Source: Chrysophaeum taylorii | Lineage: Eukaryota > Sar > Pelagophyceae > Pelagomonadales > Pelagomonadaceae | Direction: 5' to 3' | DNA: 64,000 bases | Assembly (NCBI GenBank): GCA_029834535.1 | Contig: JAQMWT010000526.1 | Coordinates: forward strand, 186,001 to 250,000 | Translations under genes and position numbers: made by a program | In this document: positions 28,721 through 38,056 of the stretch, in pieces | Numbering within the stretch: position 1 is the first letter of the stretch | Layout: each line of letters starts with the position of its first letter | The notes under the pieces: model-generated | What the model saw: only the letters and a program-made list of their open reading frames with translations | Told to the model about the DNA's origin: nothing | Databases searched by the model: none

Positions 28721-31168
28721 TTAAGACTTATACTGTTTCGCTGCTGCTCGCCGCATGAAGGCAGCCACGGGGTCATCGTCGTCCTTGACGCGAGGTGCAG
28801 CCGCAGGGGCTTGGCGCTCGACTACGGTGCGGCGCGGGGGGGAGGCGCAAGAATAGATTGTATTCCGAGGTCGGCGAAACTGCGCGCGTCGTTGTTCGGT
28901 GATGAGCTGAGGTGTGGACGGAGACTTCCGTGGCAGTCGTCGACTACGGTTTTTGGGGGCGCTGTAGGGCGAGATGTTGTCGGGCGCGCCAGAGCGTTTG
29001 CGGCGCTCGCGGCTTCTGGCACGGCGCGCGGCGTTGGCCACGAAGCAGACGTCGACGTCTTGGGAGTCGCGGTAGAAAATGTCACTGTAGGGACGTCTTA
29101 TGGGCTGCTCTTCCTCCTCTTCTTGATAGGCAGGCTGCGGGTCGTCTGCAATGACTGGTGTCTCCTCGGCACGGGGGGGCGATGGCGCAGGAGCCGGCTG
29201 TTGCACGGAGCCAGTCTTGTCGTCCTTTGGTCGCGCGGCGGGCGCAACGAGTTGGGACTCGGCGGTGCGTCGACTGCCTTCTACCTCCGCGAGGTGGCGG
29301 TCGTCGCGCGCGCGGCGGCGGCGTTCGCGCGTCTCCATGAGGCGCTCCTCAAGGAGAGCCCGGTCGAAGCGTTTGATCTCGTTTTGGACGACGGGCCCGT
29401 CTTCGACCTCGGGAGACTGCCGCACCTCAGGGGGGTTGGTGACCGGCTCGAGGATCTCAGGAGGGGTGACTGGATGCGTTTCGAGCGGCACGTCTGGAGT
29501 AGGGTCGTCGCCACCGCCAAACGCCGAGTCGGCGAGAGCCGCCCGCGTCACGCCCGCTTTCGCATTCCGGCAGAGGACAACGGTGTGGCGGACGCCGAGC
29601 GCCACCGAATCCGCGGCCCAACGCCGTTTGGGGGACGCGGCCGGCTCAATCGACGACGAACCCAATAGATCTCGGACGGCGAGCATCGTCCGCTTGGACG
29701 GCGACGTCGGGTCGTCCGGATCGCTGGCCGTCGACGTTGCCTCGCGGGCGACGGGCCTCGCGATAGCCGCGGCCGTCTCGCCCTGGGGGGCGCTTTTGCA
29801 GGTGAGCTCGGGCCCGCCGCCGAGCTGTCCCTCTTCGCCAAAGCCCCACAACAGCACCTCACCGCGAGCGGTCGTCGCGCCAGAATGTCTCGCGCCGCAC
29901 GCGACGTGCACGAGATCCTCGCCCGACGGCGTCGGAACTTGGGTCGGAAACGCGACGGCCGTCTTCGTCGCCTTGCCGAGCCCCAGCTGGCCAAAGCTGT
30001 TGTCGCCCCACGCAAAGAGTCTGCCGTCGGACAAGAGGGCGAGCGAGTGCTTGTCGCCGGCGGAGGTCGACGAGACGTACGCCGGCTTGGAGGACCCGTA
30101 CTCGACGGGCAAGAGCACGCGCGTCGGAGAGCGGCAGGTCGTCTCGTCGCCGACGCCAAGGCGGCCCTCATCACCAAATCCCCAGGCGTAGAGTTTCGCG
30201 CACAGCTTGCCGTCGAGCTCCTCCCAGGAGACGGCGAGCGTGTGGTGGAGTCCGCACGCGACCAACCGTACGCCGACCTGCCTGTCGAAGAACGCGACCG
30301 GGCGCGGCCGCGACGAGTCATCCCCCTCGTCGTCGTCGTCGTCGTCCACGTGGCCCAGCTGGCCTGCGCGAGCGTCGCCCCAGGTGTAGAGGCGGCCGAC
30401 GACGTCACCTCGCTCCCGGGCGACAATGGCTGCCGTGTGCTCGCCGCCACACGCGGCCGCGACGACGAAACCCGACGCGAGCGCGTCGACGAGCGTCGGC
30501 GCGTGCCGCGCCGCGGCGTCTCCGTGTCCCAAGCGCCCGGCGCCGCCGGCCCCCCAACTCAGCAGCTTGCCGTCGCTCGTCACGACGACTGCGTGCCTAG
30601 GCCCGCACGCGACGAGCCGCGCGCACCGCGTCGACCCGAGCACTGACTGGACTGTCTCGGGGCGCGCCGGCCTCGAGCCCGTTCCCCGCATCAACGTTCC
30701 TCCGCCCCAGCCCACCACCTTGCCGTTCGCCGTGACGGCCACTGTCGCACTCTCGGCGCACGCAACGCCCACGATGAAGTCGCCGTCCCCGACCGAGCCG
30801 CCGGGGCCCTCGACGGGCTCGAGCCACGGCCGCAGCCGGTTCCTCTTCTCCTCTCCCTCGCGCACCTCGTCGCTCGCGACGTCATGCACGCCGCACGAAA
30901 ACAATAACGTCGCCCGTTGCTCCTCGGAGGCCTTTTGGGCCGCCGGTACCGGCGACGCCACCCTTCGGGGCTTGCGATGGTGGTGGTGGTGGTTGTGATG
31001 ACTCAAGATGGAGCCCGCGCTCGCGCTCCCTAACAGAACCTGCTCCTGCTGCTGCTGCTCTTGCGGGGGGAACAACTCGTCCCGCTCGAGCTTTTCGGCC
31101 GCCTTGAGGAGCTTGAGCCGCGCCTGTTTCACGCTGAACCGTGGCCTGTAGCCCGTCGTTGATGCCAT
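28721..31168 (-). CDS. RCC1-repeat (RLD) protein
   Basis: An 815-residue protein with a seven-bladed RCC1-like propeller in its first half: repeats such as KLLSWGAGGAGRLGHGD, LYTWGDARAGQLGHVD, KLYAWGFGDEGRLGVGD, RLFAWGDNSFGQLGLGK and EVLLWGFGEEGQLGGG. An Asp-rich insertion (encoded by GAC repeats) sits in one blade loop. The second half (from about residue 480) is low-complexity, charged and Pro-rich with a short coiled coil (LLEERLMETRERRRRARDDR), no known domain. RCC1 folds act as Ran exchange factors or as protein scaffolds. The absence of the canonical short RCC1 length argues for a scaffold. Start at 31168, 73 bp from the divergent SFT2 ATG. Confidence 0.88.
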   Translation of the reverse strand: MASTTGYRPRFSVKQARLKLLKAAEKLERDELFPPQEQQQQEQVLLGSASAGSILSHHNHHHHHRKPRRVASPVPAAQKASEEQRATLLFSCGVHDVASDEVREGEEKRNRLRPWLEPVEGPGGSVGDGDFIVGVACAESATVAVTANGKVVGWGGGTLMRGTGSRPARPETVQSVLGSTRCARLVACGPRHAVVVTSDGKLLSWGAGGAGRLGHGDAAARHAPTLVDALASGFVVAAACGGEHTAAIVARERGDVVGRLYTWGDARAGQLGHVDDDDDDEGDDSSRPRPVAFFDRQVGVRLVACGLHHTLAVSWEELDGKLCAKLYAWGFGDEGRLGVGDETTCRSPTRVLLPVEYGSSKPAYVSSTSAGDKHSLALLSDGRLFAWGDNSFGQLGLGKATKTAVAFPTQVPTPSGEDLVHVACGARHSGATTARGEVLLWGFGEEGQLGGGPELTCKSAPQGETAAAIARPVAREATSTASDPDDPTSPSKRTMLAVRDLLGSSSIEPAASPKRRWAADSVALGVRHTVVLCRNAKAGVTRAALADSAFGGGDDPTPDVPLETHPVTPPEILEPVTNPPEVRQSPEVEDGPVVQNEIKRFDRALLEERLMETRERRRRARDDRHLAEVEGSRRTAESQLVAPAARPKDDKTGSVQQPAPAPSPPRAEETPVIADDPQPAYQEEEEEQPIRRPYSDIFYRDSQDVDVCFVANAARRARSRERRKRSGAPDNISPYSAPKNRSRRLPRKSPSTPQLITEQRRAQFRRPRNTIYSCASPPRRTVVERQAPAAAPRVKDDDDPVAAFMRRAAAKQYKS

Positions 31169-31210
31169 CGTCGTCGTCGTCGTCGTCGTTTACGCGTTAG
31201 TAGGGACCAA

Positions 31211-31226
31211 CCTAAACCCTAAACCC
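31211..31226. promoter_or_regulatory. Telo-box-like CCTAAACCCTAAACCC in a divergent promoter
   Basis: Just over two copies of the plant/algal-type telomere repeat (TTTAGGG, here as CCCTAAA) lie 16-31 bp upstream of the SFT2 ATG, in the 73-bp region shared with the RCC1-repeat gene. In plants the motif AAACCCTAA (telo-box) is a promoter element of growth-related genes. The role here is inference. Confidence 0.55.
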
Positions 31227-31241
31227 TTGCCATTGTCGACC

Positions 31242-31976
31242 ATGTTCAAGAGTTTCAAGCAGGCCGTGGGGCTCGAGGAGGAGAAACCCAAGACCGTGAC
31301 GGAGGAGATGGAAGATGCGCTCTGCGGTCTCTGTCCCGAGTTGTCGTACCAGCAGCGCGTTGGCGGCTACGTGACTTGTTTCTTTGTCTCATTCATCTTG
31401 TCGATCGGCTCCTTCACGCGGCTCGTCCAGCTCGTCCAGGGCAACCCCGCTCCTTTCGTTATATTCTACACGCTCGGCAACGTGAGTGTCTTGCCGTTCG
31501 CGCGGTCACTTTGCCACAGATCATGGCCATCATCGGCTCGCTCTTTCTCTCGGGACCAAAAGCGCAGTGCAAAAAGATGTTCGACAAGACTCGAATATTC
31601 GCCACTCTCTTCTACTTCCTCTCGATCTTCTTCACGATATTTTGCGCCGTCTACGAGGTGAGCTCGTCGCCCTCGTTCCACCATCGAAAACTCGCTTGCT
31701 CGCGGGAACTTGTTGAGTCGTTTCCTCTTCGTAGGGCATACCTGACAACGGCCGGATTGGCATCATCGTCATGTGCATCATTGTGCAATGGATCGCTATG
31801 TGCGTTTTCGTGGGGGGAATCCTCGTTCATGTTGTTGTTGTTGTTGTTGTTGTGACTGCGTTGCGCGCAGGCTCTGGTACACAATCTCGTTTATCCCGTA
31901 TGCCCGCGATTACGTTTGTATGGTCTGCTGCCAAGGCCCAAAGGATTGCATCAAGAAGAGCTGCGGGAGGAAATAG
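31242..31976 (+). CDS. SFT2: SFT2-family vesicle transport protein
   Basis: Four exons: 31242-31481, 31520-31657, 31735-31799 and 31871-31976, with GT-AG introns of 38, 77 and 71 nt; all phases match and the product is 182 residues. It is a four-helix Golgi membrane protein; yeast Sft2 helps fusion of endosome-derived vesicles with the late Golgi. Family hallmarks are VIFYTLGN at the exon 1 end, IGSLFLSGPKAQCKKMFDKTR with the following IFATLFYFLS, and the C-terminal MLWYTISFIPYARDYV. The N-terminus is soluble and acidic. The tail is Cys-rich (CMVCCQGPKDCIKKSCG), possibly palmitoylated. Intron 3 contains a (TTG)n run. Confidence 0.92.
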
Positions 31977-32298
31977 TGCATAATATATCGTAAGATCGCA
32001 ATCAATCGTGCGAGGCTGTCGGAAAGGATAAGGAAATTATGTGCGGCGCAAGAGGAAGAAGAAGAAGAAGAAGAAGAAGAAAGGACCAGAGGTCAAGGGC
32101 GTTATTACTTAGGCGAGCAGCCTCGCGGAAGGCGGCTCTCGAACGTTATGGTCCTGAGTAAGATGACTCCGATGGATCGTCGTCGTCGGCGCCACAAGTC
32201 GAGTCGAAGCGGCGGCGGGGTAGTCTCGCGTTGCGTCGCACCGGCGTCGCCTGCAGGCATAGCACGCTGAGCGAGAGTCGACGCGAACGAGAAGGCAC

Positions 32299-33455
32299 TT
32301 ACAACCAGGCGACGAAGGGTCGTTCGAGGTAGCGCTCGTAGAGTGCGGCGAGGAGCCAGAGGGTGAGGGCGAAGGCTACGAAGTTTTCGGCGGCTCCGTT
32401 CTTTTGCGTGTCGAGGCCGATCATGCCGAAGATGGCGTGGACGGGCCATTGGAACAGGTAGACTTGGAAAGAGCAGACGCCGAGCGAGGTGAGGGCGGGG
32501 TGCGCGAACATACGCGCCGTCGCAGAGGTAGGGTTGACGTCGAGGTAGGTGGCGCGGCGGCCGTCGACAGCAGAGGCGTACAAGAAGAGCGCGAGCACGG
32601 GCGCGAGGCCGTGGTCGAAGAGCGGTTCGTAGCCGTCGCGGTAGTCGAGATTGGGGTTTGGCGCGGAAAAGGACAAGGCGAGGACGATGGCGAAGGCAGC
32701 GTCGGCGAGGCGACCGTGTCGATGGGAGATGTCGGCGCGGGCGGCCCACTCGGCCGCGCACGCGCCGAGCGCGAAATCGAGGAGCTGAGAAGGCGGCCAG
32801 AGGTACATGTAGGCTTGGTCGAGTTCCGAGGCGCCTCCATTGCGCACCACGTACCACAACGAGACACAGGTGGGCACGAGCGCAGCGATAACCGTCGCCG
32901 GGATGAGCGCGCGCTTCGCGATTCGGTCGAGCAGGAACGGGTAGAGCACCCAAGACGGAGCGAGGGCCGCTACCGTCCAAATTTGCCCGTTGGGACACCA
33001 TCGCTGCGGGTCGAGCCAGGTTTCGACGAGCAGCGCGCAGCGCGCCACGTGGCCCGGCACGAGCTCGTCGAACTGCCGTTGGATAGCAAAGATGGCCATA
33101 GCGGCCATCATGGAAAGATACGTCGACGCCAAAACCCGCCCGAACCGCCGCGCGAACCAGGGCGCGAGCCGCACCTTTGTTCCGCGGCTTGCCCAGTGCG
33201 TGACGAACCCCGACAGTATGATGAAGTAGTCCACGCCCACGTTCGACCGCCACAACACCCGGACGAGCCGCCCGTTTCGCCTGCGTTTCAGAAACACTCA
33301 CATCCTGCGACAACGAAGGCAACGCAAGGCAAGGCAACGCAACGCAACGCAACGCACGATGAAGGCAAAAAATGTTGGCACACTATCCACAACGACGCGA
33401 CGAAGCGGGTGCCCGCGAGGTGCTGCAACCGGACGCGCTGCGAGGGCTCGGCCAT
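32299..33455 (-). CDS. Acyltransferase-3 family multi-pass membrane protein
   Basis: Two exons, 33358-33455 and 32299-33280, with a 77-nt GT-AG intron; product 359 residues. The joined N-terminus reads LHLAGTRFVASLWIVCQHF, then VGVDYFIILSGFV, the hallmark of OafA/NolL-type acyltransferase 3 proteins (residue R near the start, catalytic-type His in WIVCQHF, second motif FxxSGF). About nine more hydrophobic segments follow, and the C-terminus YERYLERPF is also family-typical. Such enzymes O-acylate sugars or lipids in membranes; the acceptor is unknown. The intron contains a GCGTT/GCCTT pentanucleotide repeat. Confidence 0.82.
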
Positions 33456-33585
33456 GATTCCACCATTTGTTTGTTTCATCGCACTTTTTTTCTGGGGTTA
33501 TTCATTACAAGAAGGGAGTTAATAATCTTTTTTTTCTGGGGTTAGGATGCGAAAGTGTTCTAAACGCCGCGAGCGATAGTCGCTT

Positions 33586-34027
33586 ATGGCCGACGATGAG
33601 GAGAATGGGGATGCGGGCGAGATCAAGGACACGAGCGCGCGGGTGGTGGTGACGGATATTCCCAAGCTGTGCAATTGGTCGCAGATCCGCAAAATGTTCC
33701 AAGCCCATCCGCGAATCAGCGACGGTCGCGTTGAGGCGATCAAGGGCACGGCCTGGGTAGAGTTCGACGACGCCGAGTCGGCGCGCACGGCTGCGAAGAA
33801 GCACGAGAGCTGCAGATTCAAGGACGACGCCTGGGTTGTCGCTTACGACGTCGAGGAGGAGCTCAGGCCGCAGCCCAAGCGCGCGAAGCACGACGACCTT
33901 CCGCCTAGAAGGCGCCGGGATCGCGACGACTACGACCAATCGCGGCGAAGGGACGACGACGTAGACCGCCGAAGAGGTCGTCGCCGCGACGACGATGACG
34001 ACGACGTTCGCCGAAGAGATCGCCGTC

Positions 34028-34058
<31 letters not shown>

Positions 34059-34542
34059 TCGCCGTAAAGATCGCCGTCGCGACGACGACGACGATCGCAG
34101 GAGAGGTCGTCGCCGCGACGACGACGACGACGACCGCAGGAGAGGTCGTCGCCGCGACGACGACGACGATAATCGCCGAAGAGATCGTCGCCGCGACGAC
34201 GACGACGACGACAATCGCCGAAGAAATCGTCGCCGCGACGACGACGACCGCCGCCGCCGCCGCGACGAGAGTGACGATGATGACGTTGACCGCCGTCGTC
34301 GCCGCGACGAAGATGGCGACCGCCGCCGCCGCGACGAAGATGATGATGAAGATCGCCGCCGCCGTCGCGACGACCACGAGGAAGACGGCGAAGACAGCAG
34401 CCGCCGCCGCCGCCGCCGCCGAGACGTCGACGATGATGACGACAACGACTGCCGTCGCCGCCGCGACGAGAGTGATGATGAAGACCACCACCGCCGCCGC
34501 CGCGATGACAGCGACGATGATGACCGCCGCCGCCGTGAGTGA
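33586..34542 (+). CDS. RRM protein with a long Arg/Asp mixed-charge tail
   Basis: A 318-residue protein. Residues 17-93 form one RRM (VVVTDIPKLCNWSQIRKMF; RNP1-like GTAWVEFDD). Residues about 110-318 are built almost entirely of alternating Arg and Asp clusters (RRRDDDDDDRRR style), encoded by interspersed GAC and CGC/CGT triplets. Mixed-charge RD/RE/RS tails in nuclear RNA-binding proteins drive nuclear speckle condensation. That role is inferred. The repeat DNA keeps the opposite strand open too (long Ser/Arg and His/Gly/Arg frames), which I regard as a by-product. The ATG at 33586 is the first in frame. Confidence 0.8.
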
Positions 34543-35094
34543 CTTCACCCACACCCTCCATGTTCGCCATGCTTCTTTCGTCCAGCGCCCTGTCTCAGCA
34601 GCAACACCTTCTTTGAGTCAAGGACTCTGATGGGAACATCTTTTTCTCTCGACCTGCGAGTCAGATCTTAACTTTGCTGGCATCAAATAGCGGGAAAAAA
34701 TGCGAATCGGAGTGTCGAAGCCTCTTGTCTCATGTTGCGTTCTATGCTTTACGCCTTATTGAGTTCCATATACTTGGAATCCCCATTTTCACTCTAATAA
34801 CTTGCTCGGCACATTTGAACTCCAAGTGCAATAATTCCCGCCTCCTGGTCCGAGTGCGTGGCTATCGACGCGCACTCATATCTATCGACCCGCACTCATC
34901 TATCGACCACTCAACTAATGTCACATCCTGCTAGGTACCGTTCTTGAGCTTACGCGTGTCACGCACCGAAAAGAATTTTTCGGCGAATCCGCCAGGAAAA
35001 CACCGAAAGCGAAGGGTTTTTGAAAGACGACTCCTAAAAGGGAGGAGCGGGGGCATGGGCGTTGAGGGGGGCTTTGGAAGAAGGACGTGGGGGA
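34543..35094. other. Spacer, GC falling toward the transposon island
   Basis: No gene recognised. Contains short tandem 'cgcactcatatctatcgac' units near 34870-34915. Sequence becomes AT-richer toward the retroelement. Confidence 0.45.
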
Positions 35095-35400
35095 TGCTTG
35101 GCTAACTAACTGACTCTAGGTCAGCACAGCGTATAGGGCGTAGGCTAATTTCAGAGCCGTAGCGCGCATGATCAGACTCACTGGGAAAAGAGACGAGGGG
35201 CGCGGAAAAGGGGCGTCGGGGGAGATTTGACGCCTGTCGCCATGCGACGCGGAGACCGCGATTTGACTGAAGACCATCTCGTCGTTAACGTTTCCTTCAG
35301 CGTCTCCCGGCCATAACCCATCCCGCTGCAAACGTCCGGCTTCCAACTGGCCCGCCCGGGAGGCGTGCAGGTGCCAAGATGCGCCTGGAGGACGAATGCC
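35095..35400 (-). mobile_element. X-family repeat, copy 2
   Basis: Minus-strand relative of 47163-47450 and 17659-17900. Reads WHLHASRAGQLEAG at its 5' part and NVNDEMVFSQIAVSASHGD further on, then a 3' region ending in a short GTTAGTTAG tail (plus-strand ctaactaactgac at about 35102). Possible flanking gatgc repeat, imperfect. It abuts the target site of the copia element at 35414. Confidence 0.65.
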
Positions 35401-35418
35401 CTCGCAAGGTGCAGGTTC

Positions 35419-35821
35419 TGGAGGGATTTGACCCTCTCCGGGTACATGGTAGAGACTGCGTGCAGTCTTAGGCGTGTACAGACCATTCCGCTTGTCACAT
35501 GCTACTACACAAGGTAGGGATTTAGGCCCTAACTCCTTAAGGACATTAGGTCCCATAGAAGCGCTCACACTGACAATGAGGAATGAAGCCTCCATTAATT
35601 AAACAGACAACCCCATACCTGACGGTACGCACCTGGAGGTCTACTCCTTGTTGGGAGTGAACTGCAGATCTAATTCTTCATAATCTGAGATATATAACGG
35701 GGGTAGGGCAAGGAAGGAAAGAGGGAAACCCGTATTACGGAGAGAAAACCCTCTTGTGGAGATAGGTGTGAAAGGAGTGAGAAGTTCCAGTGCCGCGCAC
35801 ACAATAGTGTAGCTCTCTGGA
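35419..35821 (-). repeat. 3' LTR of the copia element
   Basis: 403 bp, single-copy form of the LTR. On the minus strand it begins TCCAGAGAGCTAC directly after the polypurine tract and ends CTCCA. The non-standard 5' TC (rather than TG) is shared by both LTRs. Confidence 0.9.
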
Positions 35822-35830
35822 CCCCCTCAA
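35822..35830 (-). other. Polypurine tract
   Basis: Minus-strand TTGAGGGGG abuts the 3' LTR, in the place expected for the plus-strand DNA synthesis primer. Confidence 0.75.
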
Positions 35831-35955
35831 CGTTTGAAAGAATGGTGTATGCATTTCAGACGTTCTTGAGGGCGGAACTTGGGTAATGTATATAGGAGCA
35901 GCGAACAGGCGAACAAAGAACAACAAGACATGGGAAGTTAACATGACAGATTAAT

Positions 35956-37626
35956 TTAAGAGGCCGGGCGTGTCGTAATATTGCGTAAAGATGCGGTATC
36001 CACAACATCAGATGTGTGGTCCAATTCATCCTCGCTATTATCTTCCAGTTCCTTTAACTCTGGAAAGGAAGAATCATGATCTTCGGAGGATTGGTCGTTC
36101 ACAGTATTGTTCGTAGTCATAGCATCACTTAAGGTGACCAGGGGTGCCATGACAGACGAGAGGAAGTACATAGCTGCATCCGTTGTTAAAGTATGCAGGT
36201 CCAATGCCGGGATAACATGATCCTGTGCATCAGACATAGCTGCATGTAAGTTATGAGCTGCGTCGTCGATTAGACCCTGCTGTGACTCATTATATGTATT
36301 TGGAGGAAACTGTCCAATAGACGAAATAAGCGATCGTGAAATTATGTGGACAAAGACAGCTAAGGTAGGTATTACGTTATCTTGATGCATCTGGAGGCTT
36401 GAGGTTATGTTATCAAAGAGCGCAACGTGCTTAGTGTTCTCGGTTACTTGAGTGTGTAAATTGTCGTAAGCTTCTTGTACCTGGGTTAAGTTCTTTAGCG
36501 CAACCGATAGCTGTTGATCTTTTGCCATCAATTGCTGTTCACTGTTAGTGAGACGTGAGGATAACGATTGAATCTCTTCTTTTAACTGGCGTAAAGATTC
36601 AACCACGTTGTCATTAGATGTGTCTGGCGTGGACTCAGCGGATGGAGTTTCGACTGGTGCTGGTGTTACACCTTCAGATAATGTATTATCTGAAAAGGCA
36701 TCGATTATAGCGGAGGGATAGCCAACCTGGACTAGCACGTTTTTAAAAGAGGATTGGTGCTCAGGTGAAAGTTGGCGAAAGTAATTAAGCATTGGCGGTA
36801 CCGTCTCGGAAGAAGTCGCGTTAAGTTGGTGGGATACATCATTAACGAAGCGTTCAATGAGCACACTAAGTAGCTCATCAGGATTGGTCACTACACATGT
36901 TTTCTCCTCAGCTGACTGTAGTAATGACCAAGCCGCGACAAAAATCTGAAGATTGACATTCGAGGTATAAGGCAGCTGTAACAAGAGAGGAGCATTGTCG
37001 TCAGGGTTAATGATGATTTTAGAGGCATCAACGTTACGACTCGCCATACAATGCATGAGCGCCTCTTTGAGCAGCTTATTGATAGCAATGGACTTTCCAA
37101 GGCGGAGAATGATAGCTCCCATGTGTGCAGCAGGATCATTATAACATGAAAGATGAAAAGATTGTTGATTATTGCGAATTAACGCTGTCCCATGTTGTGA
37201 TAAGTTGCACATGACACAAATCAACAGAAAGAAGGGACGCGGTACGTCAAAACAATGCGAAGCGTGTTGTTCAGACGCGAGATGATCTTCGATGATTTTC
37301 GTTATTTTGTCCGTTTTAAGCTCATCTTCAGTGCATATAACGAGTACAAGGGGTGTACCCGGCGTATTGGTTTTATTATAGCACCTGGTACATGCCACAT
37401 GTACCTTGACAACCCCTTTAATGGGTGGGTATCGATGAAAGCGAATACCTTCATTAGGCGATATATTAGGGGCGTTCTTGATGCGCTTTGCCTTTGCACA
37501 TAGCAATGAACTCAAGAACTGGATGTTGTCCACAAAATTTGTATATTGTGCTTCCGTAAGCAGCTGTTGAATGGACTGATGCCAACATTGAGGATCTTTA
37601 GGTGGTGGTAGTAGAAAGCTTGGTGG
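35956..37626 (-). CDS. Extra ORF (ORF3) of the copia element, zinc-finger-like and coiled-coil
   Basis: An open frame of 557 codons (last 525 residues counted below) between RNase H and the 3' LTR, where copia elements normally have nothing. No ATG starts it; it is preceded by an in-frame TAG at 37627 and, after one frame change near 37770, by a basic N-terminal segment beginning at the ATG at 37973 (MKYAMRDLSKMNPTKN). The original protein may therefore have been about 670 residues. Visible: CTRC followed by HLASEQHASHC (residues 48-94), a BED/C2H2-like metal-binding pattern; a heptad coiled coil (311-372); an acidic Ser-rich C-terminus. No membrane segment, so an env-like role is not supported. 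Function unknown. Confidence 0.65.
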   Translation of the reverse strand, partial: PPSFLLPPPKDPQCWHQSIQQLLTEAQYTNFVDNIQFLSSLLCAKAKRIKNAPNISPNEGIRFHRYPPIKGVVKVHVACTRCYNKTNTPGTPLVLVICTEDELKTDKITKIIEDHLASEQHASHCFDVPRPFFLLICVMCNLSQHGTALIRNNQQSFHLSCYNDPAAHMGAIILRLGKSIAINKLLKEALMHCMASRNVDASKIIINPDDNAPLLLQLPYTSNVNLQIFVAAWSLLQSAEEKTCVVTNPDELLSVLIERFVNDVSHQLNATSSETVPPMLNYFRQLSPEHQSSFKNVLVQVGYPSAIIDAFSDNTLSEGVTPAPVETPSAESTPDTSNDNVVESLRQLKEEIQSLSSRLTNSEQQLMAKDQQLSVALKNLTQVQEAYDNLHTQVTENTKHVALFDNITSSLQMHQDNVIPTLAVFVHIISRSLISSIGQFPPNTYNESQQGLIDDAAHNLHAAMSDAQDHVIPALDLHTLTTDAAMYFLSSVMAPLVTLSDAMTTNNTVNDQSSEDHDSSFPELKELEDNSEDELDHTSDVVDTASLRNITTRPAS

Positions 37627-38056
37627 CTAAGTGCCAAGTGCGAGGACATTCCCAGACATCATCGCCAATACATCGAATTTACAGTGCTTGAGCAGGAAGT
37701 ACTCGGACTTTGCTGCTTGCGGTTTAGTTTGTTGTTGGACAGTTGACTTAGGAGTCACGGGCGTGGACTGATTCCTTGAGCAACTGAAAGGTATGTCTGA
37801 TGTCTCCGATTAGGCGAGCTAGTTGGAGCAACGCCTGGATTTAAAGCATTGAAAGGGGGAGATAATGATGACACGCCACCGCGGCCACGGTTCAGTACAG
37901 AATAACGTCGGCTCGCAGCATCCTTGTTCTTTGTTGGGTTCATCTTAGAAAGATCCCGCATTGCGTATTTCATTTCATTTCACATTTTAGCGAGCCACGG
38001 TTCCGTTGTATATGAGGGTTAGTTTAACGCCATTTCGGACATAGTGAGGGTAAGGG

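Noticed and set aside
32105-33352. 415-codon minus-strand frame
   Set aside because: Out of frame with the acyltransferase-3 protein it overlaps; Arg/Pro/Leu-rich GC artefact.
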